Shown here: positions 1 through 9,313 of the stretch, piece by piece | Layout of the letters: each line of letters begins with the position of its first letter | Numbering within the stretch: the stretch's first letter is position 1 | NCBI GenBank assembly: GCA_945897965.1 | Contig: CAMDHK010000006.1 | Location: 1 to 49,079, forward strand | Direction: 5' to 3' | DNA length: 49,079 bases | Source: Candidatus Kuenenia stuttgartensis | Lineage (GTDB): Bacteria > Planctomycetota > Planctomycetia > Gemmatales > Gemmataceae | The notes under the pieces: generated by a model | Databases searched by the model: none | The model's input: the letters and a program-made list of their open reading frames with translations, nothing else | Told to the model about the DNA's origin: nothing | Program-made: the position numbers and the translations under genes

Positions 1-32
1 TCCAGAGCCTTTTGCTTTTGCGAAGCGATACT

Positions 33-986
33 TTAGTAGGGAGGTATTACCTGACCATCAGCACGCTGGGCCAAAAGAGCCAAGGTTGCGGTGGCAATTC
101 CGGGTGTCAACGCACGAACGCTGGCATCGCAGAAAACAAACTGCACCACACCGGCATGATAACTACCAAATATAGAATGGTAATTAGTAGCGGCAGATCC
201 AGAGGTATCCGTGGGGCTCATGGCTAATGGAAAGCTTGGGCCAGCGACCCTGCAAAAATGCCATTCGTGATCCCCATTGTAAATCGAGCCGTCGCCACCA
301 TTGCCAAGCGCACTTGCAGTTCCAACTCCAAACCATTTCACGGGGATGTGTTTTTCACCAATCAAGAAGGTGTTGCTGGTGCCATCTGAAATATGGTTGA
401 AATTAAATTCACCCATCAGAGTGCCGTTCGGGGATCGTTTAGACATCCCATTGGCACCACTGCCATCACGCCAATCAACCCAACCCGTGGCACCTGCGGG
501 GGCGGTGTAGCGTTCCTGGCTTCCAGAGATCGGATTGTAATCTGAACAAGACCCCGGAATATGAGAAGCGTTACTGGCTCCGTCTCCAGAAGTACTCACT
601 TTGGTGGTTCTAGGATAGGAAGGGCAAAAGAAAGATTTTACTTCCTTGGTGCGGGGATCGCCATTGGTGGTCGGTTGTTGATAATATTGCAAGGTAAGGT
701 CGAATTGTTTGTAAAGATTTTCCTGCTCCATGTAAGGAAGAATCAACACGGCCCAGGTTAGGCCCAAATCCTTAATCCGCGAAGGAGGGAAAACACCGTA
801 GGTGCTTTGGAAATTGTGAACAGCAAGGCCCATTTGCTTGAGATTATTCTGGCAAGTAGAACGAGCTGCGGCTTCCCGAACCTTTTGTACTGCGGGTAAT
901 AGCAGCCCTATCAATATGGCAATGATGGCAATCACCACCAGAAGTTCGATCAGGGTAAAACCTTTTCGTTTTGACTGAGTTTTCAT
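33..986 (-). CDS. DUF1559 protein with pilin-like N-terminus
   Basis: A 317-residue exported protein of the planctomycete DUF1559 (SBP_bac_10) family. The N-terminus is a type IV prepilin-like signal: a short basic stretch, then [20 protein letters not shown], followed by the family signature [14 protein letters not shown] and a [15 protein letters not shown] motif. The C-terminal half has [12 protein letters not shown] and an FCDASVRAL-type ending, both usual in the family. A longer frame reaches position 1034, but the start at 986 is preferred because GAGAG lies just upstream and the prepilin signal then begins at residue 1. The family's role is unknown; pseudopilin-like processing is inferred from the N-terminus only. 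It is divergent from the two lipoprotein genes that follow. Confidence 0.93.
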   Translation of the reverse strand: MKTQSKRKGFTLIELLVVIAIIAILIGLLLPAVQKVREAAARSTCQNNLKQMGLAVHNFQSTYGVFPPSRIKDLGLTWAVLILPYMEQENLYKQFDLTLQYYQQPTTNGDPRTKEVKSFFCPSYPRTTKVSTSGDGASNASHIPGSCSDYNPISGSQERYTAPAGATGWVDWRDGSGANGMSKRSPNGTLMGEFNFNHISDGTSNTFLIGEKHIPVKWFGVGTASALGNGGDGSIYNGDHEWHFCRVAGPSFPLAMSPTDTSGSAATNYHSIFGSYHAGVVQFVFCDASVRALTPGIATATLALLAQRADGQVIPPY

Positions 987-1192
987 AATTCTCTCACAAA
1001 ATAGGACTATAAAATTAAAATAGCGAGTTTCCAAAAGCTTATTAAACCACTCGGTTTATTCAGCAAGAATAATGAAAAGAAAGAATATTTCTTTAAAAAA
1101 GCTGGAGCCAACAACCGTTACTGTTATATTAAAAGCGATTCATGCAAATAACAAGTCTTTTTTAACTGATGGATGTCGAAAGGTTGAATATC

Positions 1193-1624
1193 ATGGTCAG
1201 AAATACTGCTTGTTTAATTCTTTTAATGTCAATTCTGGTTGGCTGCGATACCAATGATAAGCCAGTATTTCCCGTTTATCCTGTCAAAGGAAGTGTGAAG
1301 TATGCAGATGGCAAACCCCTGACCGACGGCTGGATCGAGTTCACTTCCATGGCTGGCGAAACCAAAGGGCGTAACTCTAATAGCAAGATCGATAAGGATG
1401 GCAATTTCGAAATGGAAACCTTCGCCCGGGGCAAGGGCGCATACGCTGGCCCCGTAACCGCAGTCATCAGCGAACCTGCTTCGGAATTCGATCCTGAAAC
1501 CGGTGGAGTTAAGAAATCAGATGTTAAAGTTCTCGAAAAATACAAGAACTATGAAACCAGCGGCTTGAAATATGACATTGAGAAAAAAGATAACACCCTC
1601 AACATTATCATTGATAGAAAGTGA
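1193..1624 (+). CDS. small lipoprotein of unknown function
   Basis: A 143-residue predicted lipoprotein. The N-terminus MVRNTACLILLMSILVGC ends in a lipobox with Cys18, so it should be lipidated and held in the envelope. The rest (PVKGSVKYADGKPLTDGWIEF) resembles the small beta-sandwich domains related to carboxypeptidase regulatory-like proteins that occur in many planctomycete lipoproteins. A frame extends up to 1169, but the start at 1193 follows GAAAGG at a good distance and begins directly with the signal peptide. The next lipoprotein gene begins within or just after its stop codon, so the two are probably co-transcribed. Function is unknown; the association with neighbouring DUF1559 genes recurs at 44 kb. 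Confidence 0.82.
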   Translation: MVRNTACLILLMSILVGCDTNDKPVFPVYPVKGSVKYADGKPLTDGWIEFTSMAGETKGRNSNSKIDKDGNFEMETFARGKGAYAGPVTAVISEPASEFDPETGGVKKSDVKVLEKYKNYETSGLKYDIEKKDNTLNIIIDRK

Positions 1625-1632
1625 GAACTTTA

Positions 1633-2049
1633 ATGATGCGCTTTTGCACGGTTTTCTTCCCTCTGGTTTTTATCATCGGGTGTGGCGGGCCTAAAACTCT
1701 TCCCGTTAATGGTATGGTTGAATTTACAGGCGCCACCGAACCAGCCAAGGAACTCGCTGGGTACAGCATCACCATCGAACCAGAAGCACCCAATGCAGAG
1801 GGCAAGAAACATTCAGGCTCAGGAGTAATCGATGCAGATGGCAAATTTAAAATCTCCACCTTCGATCTAAATGATGGCGCAGTGCCAGGCAAGCACAAGG
1901 TTGCTATAACTCCGCCCGTTCTTAATGGTGATGGCCCTTCCCCCAAGCCCTTGATTCCATCCAGATATAGCGATCTTGGAACTTCCGGGCTCATCATCAA
2001 TGTGGAAGCTGGAAAACCAGATATCAAACTTGAAGTGTCAAAGAAATAA
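1633..2049 (+). CDS. small lipoprotein of unknown function
   Basis: A 138-residue predicted lipoprotein beginning MMRFCTVFFPLVFIIGC, where the last Cys is the lipidation site. The mature part (LPVNGMVEFTG, DADGKFKISTFDLNDGAVPGKHKVAITPP) matches the same small beta-sandwich lipoprotein type as the preceding gene and as the one at 43943-44392. An alternative GTG start at 1621 overlaps the upstream stop codon. ATG 1633 is preferred because GTGAG lies about 7 bases upstream. The gene converges on the DUF1559 gene at 2051 with only one base between the stop codons. No enzymatic motif is visible. Confidence 0.8.
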   Translation: MMRFCTVFFPLVFIIGCGGPKTLPVNGMVEFTGATEPAKELAGYSITIEPEAPNAEGKKHSGSGVIDADGKFKISTFDLNDGAVPGKHKVAITPPVLNGDGPSPKPLIPSRYSDLGTSGLIINVEAGKPDIKLEVSKK

Positions 2050-2050
2050 A

Positions 2051-2968
2051 CTAATCGGGCAGGGTTAAAACCTGCCCATCTTCACGATTTGCAAGCCGCC
2101 CCAAATTGGTGGCATCGATTGAATTAATTAGCGCTTTTACAGATCCATCGCCCATCACAAACTGACAAACTCCACTATGGTAGCTGCCAAAATTCGCACC
2201 TAGGTCTGTAGGCCCTTTTGCAAGTAGTGCGCCCACGCCCGCTTTTCGCGCTGCAGCACCATGGTCCCCATTAAAAATCGAAGTATCTGGCGTAATACCA
2301 AATTTGGAATTTGGAATGTGCTTTTCGCCAATGAAAATTGTCTGGCTTAGCCCATCAGAAATATGTTTGAAACCAAGTTTGCCTCCCATGTAAATAAAGG
2401 CACCATTGGCAACAATCGCACCTGCGGGGGTACCAGGAGTTGACAGCATACTTTGAGTGTAATCAATATAACCCGAAGGATCACCAGTGCTTGCAGCATA
2501 ATCACCACAAGCGCCCGGGTTATTTGGCCCTGTTGGAGTCATTTGGTTTTCATCACCTTTAGTGCTAGCCGTATCGCCACCCGATGCGGTCCTTCTGGAT
2601 GGACAGAAATAAACCTTCACCGGTTTAGTCCTTACTGAAGCAGGGGCATTGTAATAATCATTGGCGCCAGTTTTCGTTAGGCTCCATTGTTCAAACAGGG
2701 CTTTTTCCTCTAAATAGGGCAGAATCAAAGTAGCCCAAGTCCAACCAGTATCGACCCTGCTATAGGGTATTTCAGTATAGGAATCGTGAAAGTTATGAAC
2801 CGCAAGGCCCATTTGCTTCAAGTTATTCTGACAGTTGGCTCGGGAAGCAGCTTCTCTAACCTTTTGCACCGCGGGCAGCAATAAGCCAATTAATATTGCA
2901 ATGATTGCTATCACCACTAAAAGTTCAATTAGAGTAAAAGCAGCTTTAACAGTTTTAAGATTTGGCAT
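2051..2968 (-). CDS. DUF1559 protein with pilin-like N-terminus
   Basis: A 305-residue DUF1559 family protein. It starts [20 protein letters not shown] and continues with the hydrophobic pilin-like helix and [31 protein letters not shown]. The later motifs [18 protein letters not shown] and [11 protein letters not shown] are characteristic. AGGAG lies upstream of the ATG. The last codons contain a perfect 7-bp inverted repeat (2057-2063 with 2071-2077), so a hairpin forms in the 3' end of this gene and in the transcript converging from the left. Likely exported and membrane-anchored; its role is unknown. Confidence 0.94.
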   Translation of the reverse strand: MPNLKTVKAAFTLIELLVVIAIIAILIGLLLPAVQKVREAASRANCQNNLKQMGLAVHNFHDSYTEIPYSRVDTGWTWATLILPYLEEKALFEQWSLTKTGANDYYNAPASVRTKPVKVYFCPSRRTASGGDTASTKGDENQMTPTGPNNPGACGDYAASTGDPSGYIDYTQSMLSTPGTPAGAIVANGAFIYMGGKLGFKHISDGLSQTIFIGEKHIPNSKFGITPDTSIFNGDHGAAARKAGVGALLAKGPTDLGANFGSYHSGVCQFVMGDGSVKALINSIDATNLGRLANREDGQVLTLPD

Positions 2969-3173
2969 GGATAAAGGCTCCTAATTAATAAAGTTATTAC
3001 TTAATGCTAACCCCTACATTTAAATTGTAAGAAATCATTATAACACTTTGTATTCTTGGATTGCTACAAATTGTTTTAATTGCAATCCAATGCAATTACA
3101 GTCATATTGAGTTCAGGCTTTTACTAGTACGATTAAAGCCAACCTACCAGAAGTTGTTTTAGGATGCTTCCAC

Positions 3174-4583
3174 ATGAAAAATTTCATCTTCTCCCTGATT
3201 ACATTTTTGCTTTTAAACACTTTGGCTTTCGCCCAAACTGGAATATTTAAAGCTGGCGCATTTGCCCAAGATATCTCGCCGGAAGAACTGCCCATCTCCA
3301 TTAATGGAAATATGAAAGATGGAAAAGCAACCATGGTGCATGATCGTATTCATGCCCGCTGCATTGTTCTCGATGATGGCATAACGAAATTAGCTTTGGT
3401 GGTGTGTGATTCGTGCATGATCCCGCGCGAAGTTTTTGATGCTGCCAAAAAAGCCGTCGCAGATAAAATTGGCATCCCTGCAACCAACATACTTTGCTCA
3501 GCAACCCATACCCATTCAGCGCCAACCTCAACCGGGGTTTTTCAAAGCGAGCCCGAGAAAGATTACCCTGCATTTCTTTCGAAAAAAATCGCTCAAGGTA
3601 TCCTCGAAGCTCATAAAAGAATGGTGCCCGCGCAAATTGGCTGGGGGGCTGCCTCCGACCCTACCCAGGTTTTTAATCGCAGATGGTTTATCAAACCCGG
3701 GCAGATGAATACCAATCCCTTTGGCGAAACAACAGATAAGGTTATTATGAACCCCGGTTATCAAAATTCCCGCGTTGATAAATCTGCAGGCCCGGTAGAC
3801 CCAGAAGTTTCCGTGCTTTCCCTAAAAACAAAAGAGGGCAAACACATCGCCCTTCTTGCAAACTACAGCCTTCATTATGTGGGCGGGTTTCCAGCCATTA
3901 GTGCTGATTACTTTGGCGCCTTCGCTGAATCTATTGGCGTTCTTTTAGATGCGGATCGCTCTTTTGTTGGCATCATGAGCAACGGCACCAGTGGTGATGT
4001 GAACAACGCCAACTTCGCGGGCATGTCACCCGGGAAGCGCGAACCGGGTGAGCAAATTCGCGTAGTTGCAAATAGTGTTGCAAAAGCTGCACAAAAAGCA
4101 GTGGCCAACATCAAGTATAAGAATCATGTTTCACTCGCTTCTGAACAAAAAGAACTTTTGCTAGGAGTAAGGCAGCCTTCCAAAAGTGATTTGGAAAAGG
4201 CAAATGAGATATTAACCAAGGCGAATAAAACTGTTCTAGATACCATGACTGAAATCTATGCCCGAGAATCCGTGCTGCTTTCCAAATACCCTTCGCAGGT
4301 TCCTGCAATCATCCAAGTGATGCGCATAGGCGATCTGGGTATTTGTGCAATCCCTTGCGAAGTGTTTACAGAAATAGGTTTGGAACTCAAAAAGAAAAGC
4401 CCACTAAAACAAACCTTTACCATCAGCTTGGCAAATGGATACAACGGGTATCTGCCCACGCCTGAACATCATAAGTTGGGTGGTTATGAAACCTGGCGGG
4501 CCCGTTCAAGTTATCTGGAAACAGAAGCCTCAGTAAAAATCACCAGCACTTTGATGAGCCTGCTCGAAAAAGTGCAGAAGTAA
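3174..4583 (+). CDS. secreted neutral/alkaline ceramidase-like hydrolase
   Basis: A 469-residue protein with a Sec signal peptide (MKNFIFSLITFLLLNTLAFAQ). It resembles the N-terminal catalytic domain of neutral/alkaline non-lysosomal ceramidases, zinc amidases that cleave the acyl chain from ceramide. The metal-ligand signature ATHTHSAP (His112, His114) and a further conserved His in NYSLHYVGG (His234) are present, as is a late GYNGYLPTPEHH motif. It is shorter than typical bacterial neutral ceramidases, which carry an extra C-terminal beta domain, and it stops right after the catalytic region. Planctomycetes have many such short homologues; whether they cleave sphingolipids or other amides is not settled. 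It appears to be a single-gene unit. Confidence 0.85.
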   Translation: MKNFIFSLITFLLLNTLAFAQTGIFKAGAFAQDISPEELPISINGNMKDGKATMVHDRIHARCIVLDDGITKLALVVCDSCMIPREVFDAAKKAVADKIGIPATNILCSATHTHSAPTSTGVFQSEPEKDYPAFLSKKIAQGILEAHKRMVPAQIGWGAASDPTQVFNRRWFIKPGQMNTNPFGETTDKVIMNPGYQNSRVDKSAGPVDPEVSVLSLKTKEGKHIALLANYSLHYVGGFPAISADYFGAFAESIGVLLDADRSFVGIMSNGTSGDVNNANFAGMSPGKREPGEQIRVVANSVAKAAQKAVANIKYKNHVSLASEQKELLLGVRQPSKSDLEKANEILTKANKTVLDTMTEIYARESVLLSKYPSQVPAIIQVMRIGDLGICAIPCEVFTEIGLELKKKSPLKQTFTISLANGYNGYLPTPEHHKLGGYETWRARSSYLETEASVKITSTLMSLLEKVQK

Positions 4584-4901
4584 TCACACGAATTTGGATG
4601 TCTGTTAATACATGGGTTAAAACATAGCGAAACCGTAAACTTTAACAAAAAAATGTGAATGTTTGATTTATTTGAGCACTAACCTACTGCAATTGATTCA
4701 GCATGAAATAATGGCACATCCATTAAGATTACTGTTTTAAGCAAAATACAATTCACCATACTCTTCACCACCATCTCATGGGCGTTATCACCAATTCAAC
4801 CAATTGACATTGCAGGGTATGCTTTGGTTATTCCGAAGTTATCTCTTGAAAGCATCATCACTTGTGCCCACGGGCATCAGGAAGATTCCTTGGGGGGAAT
4901 C
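4584..4901. other. intergenic region upstream of the HtrA-type gene
   Basis: About 320 bases between the ceramidase-like gene and the protease start at 4902. It is AT-rich over the first two thirds. I see no convincing ORF, hairpin with a T-run or RNA gene. The protease frame stays open back to 4824 but has no supporting ribosome site there. It presumably holds the protease promoter. Confidence 0.4.
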
Positions 4902-6326
4902 ATGATGATGGTGTTTCAAAAGAGACAACCCATGCTAAAAATTCGATCTTTATTTTTTGCATCTATTTTTGCATCTACCTTAGTTGGTGGATTCGCAGTC
5001 AATGCAGAAACCCTGCCGATTGCAACCCCCCAATCCCCTGCTCCTTTTGCAGCACAACCTGCAAACCGTTATTGGAATCTTAGACAAACCCCGATCACCG
5101 ATGTGGTGCGAAAAGTTCGTGGCGCAGTTGTTAACATTCAAAGCGAAAAGCCTGCAAGCAGCGATGACTTTTCCATGGTGGGTTCCGCAAAGAGCAATAT
5201 TAATGGCATGGGTACCGGTATCATCATTGATTCGCGCGGGTATATCATCACCAACAACCATGTGGTTGAAGATGTTTCAATTTTGCGTGTCAGGCTTTCT
5301 GATAACACCCAACTCCCTGCACAGGTTATCGCACGCGACCCAGAACACGATCTCGCTCTTTTGAAAATCGATGCCAAGAAAACTCTTCCTGTCATCACGC
5401 TTGGCACCGCATCCGACCTGATGGTTGGCGAAACGGTAGTGGCAATCGGCAATGCCTATGGTTATGAACATACGGTGACAGTAGGCGTTGTAAGCGCAAC
5501 CCGAAGAGATGTCAGCCTAAACAAAGAAATCTCCTACAAAGGTCTGATTCAAACCGATGCGAGTATCAATCCGGGTAATAGTGGCGGGCCGTTGGTGAAT
5601 ATTCATGGCGAATTAATTGGTGTGAATGTTGCAATTCGTGCGGGCGCCCAAGGGATTGGGTTTGCGATTCCAGTGGATACGATGGTGCGGGTTTCCGCTG
5701 AATTAATGGGAAGCAAGCGAGGCAATGTAAAACATGGTGTTGGCCTTCGCAATGAAGTGAAGTTGGAACAAACCGATGGTATCCGCAGGGCAGCCATGGT
5801 TGATGCGGTTGAAGGTGGCAGTCCGGGTTCACGCGCTGGTATTAACAAAGGTGATGAACTTCTTGCGATTGAAGATTTCCAAGTCAAATCAAGCCTTGAT
5901 GTGGAACGCGCCTTGGTTGATAAATCCCCAGGCGACAAAGTGGTTTTTCACTTCCGCAGGGATGGCTCTGAACAAAAAGTCGAAGTGACATTAGAACCAG
6001 GCAAACCTGTGATTGCAGTTGCTGAAGTAGTTTGGCGCAGAATTGGTTTAAAGGTTCAACCCATTAGCTCTGATGCTGTTGCTAAGGCAAACAATCAATT
6101 ACATGGCGGATTATTGATTACTGAAATAAGGCCGGAGAGTGTTGCTGCCCGTGCGGGATTTCAAAAAGGCGATATCTTAGTAGGCTTGCATCAGTGGGAA
6201 ATGATCAGCATCGATAATATTTCGTTCGTGCTGAATCACCCTGAACTTCCTACTTTTCAACCAGTCCGATTTTTCATCGTAAGGGCAGGCCAGGTACATC
6301 GAGGCTTCCTGCCACACATCGATTAA
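4902..6326 (+). CDS. HtrA/Deg-type serine protease with two PDZ domains
   Basis: A 474-residue envelope protease of the trypsin-like S1C (HtrA/DegP) family. The catalytic triad is visible: His120 in TNNHVVED, Asp150 in DPEHDLALLKID and Ser227 in NPGNSGGPLVN. A hydrophobic signal segment (IRSLFFASIFASTLVGGFAVNA) precedes it, so it acts outside the cytoplasm. Two PDZ domains follow, one around GGSPGSRAGINKGDELLAIE and a second near the C-terminus around PESVAARAGFQKGDILVGL. The start at 4902 follows a strong GGGGG ribosome site; an in-frame start at 4824 lacks one, and ATG 4932 is a weaker alternative. Family members degrade or refold damaged periplasmic proteins. The second PDZ domain is more divergent than the first. 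Confidence 0.92.
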   Translation: MMMVFQKRQPMLKIRSLFFASIFASTLVGGFAVNAETLPIATPQSPAPFAAQPANRYWNLRQTPITDVVRKVRGAVVNIQSEKPASSDDFSMVGSAKSNINGMGTGIIIDSRGYIITNNHVVEDVSILRVRLSDNTQLPAQVIARDPEHDLALLKIDAKKTLPVITLGTASDLMVGETVVAIGNAYGYEHTVTVGVVSATRRDVSLNKEISYKGLIQTDASINPGNSGGPLVNIHGELIGVNVAIRAGAQGIGFAIPVDTMVRVSAELMGSKRGNVKHGVGLRNEVKLEQTDGIRRAAMVDAVEGGSPGSRAGINKGDELLAIEDFQVKSSLDVERALVDKSPGDKVVFHFRRDGSEQKVEVTLEPGKPVIAVAEVVWRRIGLKVQPISSDAVAKANNQLHGGLLITEIRPESVAARAGFQKGDILVGLHQWEMISIDNISFVLNHPELPTFQPVRFFIVRAGQVHRGFLPHID

Positions 6327-6331
6327 TATTT

Positions 6332-6366
6332 AAAAAGATCCCTTACAACGCACTGATCAAGGGATC
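6332..6366. terminator. bidirectional intrinsic terminator
   Basis: A perfect 8-bp inverted repeat, GATCCCTT at 6337-6344 and AAGGGATC at 6359-6366, lies between converging genes. Read on the minus strand, the hairpin is followed by TTTTT and an AT-rich stretch, which fits a terminator for the gene at 6357-7610; its right arm overlaps that gene's stop codon. It may also stop the protease transcript. Confidence 0.7.
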
Positions 6367-7610
6367 ATTTCAAGGGATTTGGAAAGAACCTTCATTGATT
6401 TCTCCTGCGCTGCTAGAATTTTCTTTTGCGCCATTGCAACCATTTCCAATGATTTTTCACGATTTTTAACCATGGCTACCACAGTATCTGCAACCTTATT
6501 TCGGTCTGATTCCTGATCCATGTTGAACAACCAATCTTTCAACCCAATATCCTGCCACATGTAACCCTTGCTAGTTTGTTCAGCCCATCGACATACAATT
6601 GCAGGCACTCCATTTCCTATACACATGATTGGCGAATGCATTTCGTTCCCAAACAAACCAAGGGATTTCTTGTAAATACTGATGGCTTCATCGGGCTTCC
6701 AAAACTGTTTGCGTAAAACCACTCTTTTACGAATAGCTTCTTCCAACGGTTCATAAAGCAACTCTTTCCCTACTTCCATTTGGCTGGCATCTTCCGGGCA
6801 AAGAAGAACTTTGTAATCGGTTTCTTTGATCAGCCTAATAATTGCGTCACGCAAAGGTTTATGATCCTGTTCCTTTTTTAATTGATTCTCCCTATCCTTG
6901 CGATCATCTTCTGCAGTTTTGACTTTATCGTGTATTTTCCAATAGGGAGTGTAACGCAGTCGGGGAATGCAACAAACAAACCTACCTGCTTCAAGTTGAT
7001 TTTCAGCAAGGAATTTGAGTGCAGTAGGTTCATCTTTCAAATCGGTTGCAAATGCGCCATCTGGGGCAAAGTCGAGAATTGGACATTTTACATTCTTAGA
7101 TTTTGCCAAAGCTAAAGAGACAGAGTCACGAAAATATACAAACCTAGCATTGTCCATCAACTCCATCCCTGCAGGATCAATGGATGAAACAGTCACCCCC
7201 AAAATGCCATAGGGCTTGGAAGTTTGTTTGCGCCAAAGCTGAAGAGTTTTGGTACCTACAATCGAGGGCCCGGACCCGTGCAGTAGAAAACCGCATTTTT
7301 CCAATGCTTCTTTCTGTTCCATTTCCGTTTGCACTATACGAAGGAAAGGGAACCTCGCAAGCAACATTTCCTTCACCCCATTGTTGACATTGGATGGCCA
7401 GAGCCAGACTTTTTGATCCGGGAAATATTTTTCGAGAAGCGTCAGCATACCGGGCGTGTGAGCAACATCACCAATATTTACGGTTTGCCAAGATGATCTC
7501 AATAACAAGGGAGCTTTGCTTCCAGGCAAAGCTGCAAATGCAGGCAAGGCTGCCAATGAAGGCAAAGCCATGCAACTCCCCAACCACTCTCTACGATTTA
7601 ATTGATTCAT
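6357..7610 (-). CDS. Tat-signal polysaccharide pyruvyl transferase family protein
   Basis: A 417-residue protein related to polysaccharide pyruvyl transferases (the CsaB/WcaK/ExoV superfamily), which add ketal-linked pyruvate from phosphoenolpyruvate to sugars. The signature NIGDVAHTPGMLTLLEKYFP, the later LLHGSGPSIVG, and MHSPIMCIGNGVPAIVCRW with the conserved HSPI(M)-type motif support the family. Unusually, it begins MNQLNRREWLGS followed by a hydrophobic stretch and APAFA-type residues, a twin-arginine export signal; classical family members act in the cytoplasm. GAGG precedes the ATG by 6 bases. The esterase gene lies upstream on the same strand with a 57-base gap, so they may share a transcript. 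The reaction in this exported setting is unknown. Confidence 0.82.
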   Translation of the reverse strand: MNQLNRREWLGSCMALPSLAALPAFAALPGSKAPLLLRSSWQTVNIGDVAHTPGMLTLLEKYFPDQKVWLWPSNVNNGVKEMLLARFPFLRIVQTEMEQKEALEKCGFLLHGSGPSIVGTKTLQLWRKQTSKPYGILGVTVSSIDPAGMELMDNARFVYFRDSVSLALAKSKNVKCPILDFAPDGAFATDLKDEPTALKFLAENQLEAGRFVCCIPRLRYTPYWKIHDKVKTAEDDRKDRENQLKKEQDHKPLRDAIIRLIKETDYKVLLCPEDASQMEVGKELLYEPLEEAIRKRVVLRKQFWKPDEAISIYKKSLGLFGNEMHSPIMCIGNGVPAIVCRWAEQTSKGYMWQDIGLKDWLFNMDQESDRNKVADTVVAMVKNREKSLEMVAMAQKKILAAQEKSMKVLSKSLEMIP

Positions 7611-7667
7611 GAAAAACCTCGATTAATTGATTATCTTTTATTTATACTGCATATGGAATTAATAGGG

Positions 7668-8465
7668 CTACTTTACTGAAGCAGGCTTCGATTGCGATTG
7701 GAAAAACTTCACCATCAGTTCCGGTGCAAAGGCAGGAAACTGGTGGGTACCCGGATGAATGCATACGACCAACGGTGCGCTTTTAGATGATGGGTAAAAA
7801 TTGCAATCCTTGGCCCATTCTTTACCCTTGGATTCACACCCATTGATTTCTTTTACTCTTTCGATTGTCTTTTGCTGCCATTCGATTTTTACCAGCGTAT
7901 CGTTCTCGCCTGCAAAATGAATGCAAGGCTTTGGCTTCGCATCGAACTTCACAGCAAAACTTGCACAGGGTGCAACAGCAGCAAAAACATCGCCCCGAGT
8001 TTGCCAAAGGGTGTAAGTAAACCCACCGCCGTTTGAATGTCCGGTACAGTAGATTTTATTCTCATCGATTTTGAATTCTTTACGCAGATGGCTTAACAGC
8101 GCATCAAAGAATTTAAGATCGCGATCATTTTGTTCCCCGGGTTTATGCTGCCAGCCTGTTTTTTTCCCTTCCGGATCGGTCAATTTCCCGGGCGTGTTCA
8201 ACCCCTGCATGTAAACCACGATTGCACTAGGCCAGTATTTCTGGATTGCAAAAGACTTTGCTGCACCTTTTGCAGTACCACCATGGCCATGAAAAACAAA
8301 TACCACCGGGGCGCTAGTATTCGATTTGGGAGGAAAGAAAACCAATGCATCGCGATCGATTTTATCCACTTGCAACTGGATGTTTTTAGGCTCACCGATC
8401 TCCTGCGCAAAAAGTGGGAGGGAAAGAATCAATAAAGATAAAAGTGCTGGAAAGTATTTGTACAC
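7668..8465 (-). CDS. secreted alpha/beta hydrolase, PHB depolymerase/feruloyl esterase type
   Basis: A 265-residue secreted esterase. The signal peptide MYKYFPALLSLLILSLPLFA is followed by an alpha/beta-hydrolase fold with the oxyanion region VFVFHGHGG, the nucleophile elbow GHSNGG (Ser144), a likely acid residue in FAGENDTLV, and a C-terminal catalytic His in HPGTHQFP. This arrangement is typical of the LpqC/PHB depolymerase/feruloyl esterase group, which releases ester-linked groups from polymers. The start is GTG at 8465, supported by GAGG 7 bases upstream. Its partner downstream is the pyruvyl transferase homologue. The exact substrate cannot be read from the sequence. Confidence 0.87.
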   Translation of the reverse strand: MYKYFPALLSLLILSLPLFAQEIGEPKNIQLQVDKIDRDALVFFPPKSNTSAPVVFVFHGHGGTAKGAAKSFAIQKYWPSAIVVYMQGLNTPGKLTDPEGKKTGWQHKPGEQNDRDLKFFDALLSHLRKEFKIDENKIYCTGHSNGGGFTYTLWQTRGDVFAAVAPCASFAVKFDAKPKPCIHFAGENDTLVKIEWQQKTIERVKEINGCESKGKEWAKDCNFYPSSKSAPLVVCIHPGTHQFPAFAPELMVKFFQSQSKPASVK

Positions 8466-8832
8466 GAAAAGGCCTCGTAATGCGGGTTTTAAAAGAGCAT
8501 CTCTACTTCTTTATGGTAATGAAGAAGAACCTCCATCGCAATCATAAGCAGCAGCCCACACAATTCTACCCCCATCAGCACTTATTAAAAGAGAACCAAA
8601 AAGCGGGAACAACCCCTTAAACAGTCTTAGTTACCCTTAAAATGTATATTAAAGTACATTTTTTACAATCAATCCAACCAACTATTGTATATTTTTATGC
8701 AATAAAAGGCCTAATTAGTATGAACAACGCCTCCAATCGCTTGCTTAATAAGTGTACTTATTTACACTATAGGTATAGGAGGTGTTTGCTGCCTTCTAAA
8801 GAACTTAGTTGTAGAAGTTGGAGGAAAAAGAA
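8466..8832. other. intergenic region, divergent promoters
   Basis: About 370 bases between divergent genes. It contains an AT-rich inverted repeat (AATGTA at 8641-8646, TACATT at 8655-8660, followed by a short T-run) that could act as a weak terminator or regulator site. AT-rich promoter-like sequence lies around 8745-8780. No open frame here has a convincing start. Confidence 0.4.
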
Positions 8833-9282
8833 ATGGAACCATGGCGCTATATATTCCGAAGAGGTTTCGCCCCGCTACTTTCAAACAGTGCATTAAATGC
8901 GTTGCAAGATGGATTAAAGCAAGATGATCCAGCCTTGGTTCAAGGCTGTGTGGTTTTCCCAAAACCAATGCCTGGCTTCTGGGAACTACCTGCTGCTGCA
9001 GTTGGGTTGCTTGCATATGTAGGCCGGGAAGGCGAAGGCCTGTTCTCGGTCTTTGAAGTTTCTGAATTTCACGAAAGGCTAAAAGAAGCTGCAGCGCAGA
9101 AGTTGGGGCAGATGGATGCCGCAACGTTGTTCCTCGATTGGTTTGATAAAACCCCCCGAGAGATAATGCGCAAAAACTTACTTCAAGAAACACACCTCGA
9201 GTTACGCAAAAGAAAAACAGCATCCCGAATCCGTGAAAAACAATCTCTCTCAGAGCGAATACCTTCCAGTACCAACCAATAA
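8833..9282 (+). CDS. small conserved protein of unknown function
   Basis: A 149-residue cytoplasmic protein with no signal peptide that I do not recognise. It opens MEPWRYIFRRGFAPLLS and has an aromatic, Pro-rich early part (CVVFPKPMPGFWELPAAAVG). The tail is charged and probably helical (LRKRKTASRIREKQSL). A strong ribosome site (GGAGG) precedes ATG 8833 by 9 bases, which rules out the in-frame TTG at 8818. The zinc-ribbon gene follows by 31 bases with its own ribosome site, so the two probably form an operon. No catalytic motif can be pointed to. Confidence 0.8.
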   Translation: MEPWRYIFRRGFAPLLSNSALNALQDGLKQDDPALVQGCVVFPKPMPGFWELPAAAVGLLAYVGREGEGLFSVFEVSEFHERLKEAAAQKLGQMDAATLFLDWFDKTPREIMRKNLLQETHLELRKRKTASRIREKQSLSERIPSSTNQ

Positions 9283-9313
9283 CTATTTCATTCTTTTCAA
9301 GGAGACCTTCATT

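Noticed and set aside
2057-2077. GGGCAGG/CCTGCCC hairpin as a terminator between converging genes
   Set aside because: It lies inside the coding end of the DUF1559 gene and has no clean T-run on either strand, so I only note it.
3174-4583. Full-length neutral ceramidase assignment
   Set aside because: The C-terminal domain of characterised enzymes is absent, so substrate cannot be claimed; only the family-like label is kept.
4824-4901. Upstream in-frame extension of the protease
   Set aside because: No ribosome site at 4824, and the signal segment and strong GGGGG site point to 4902.
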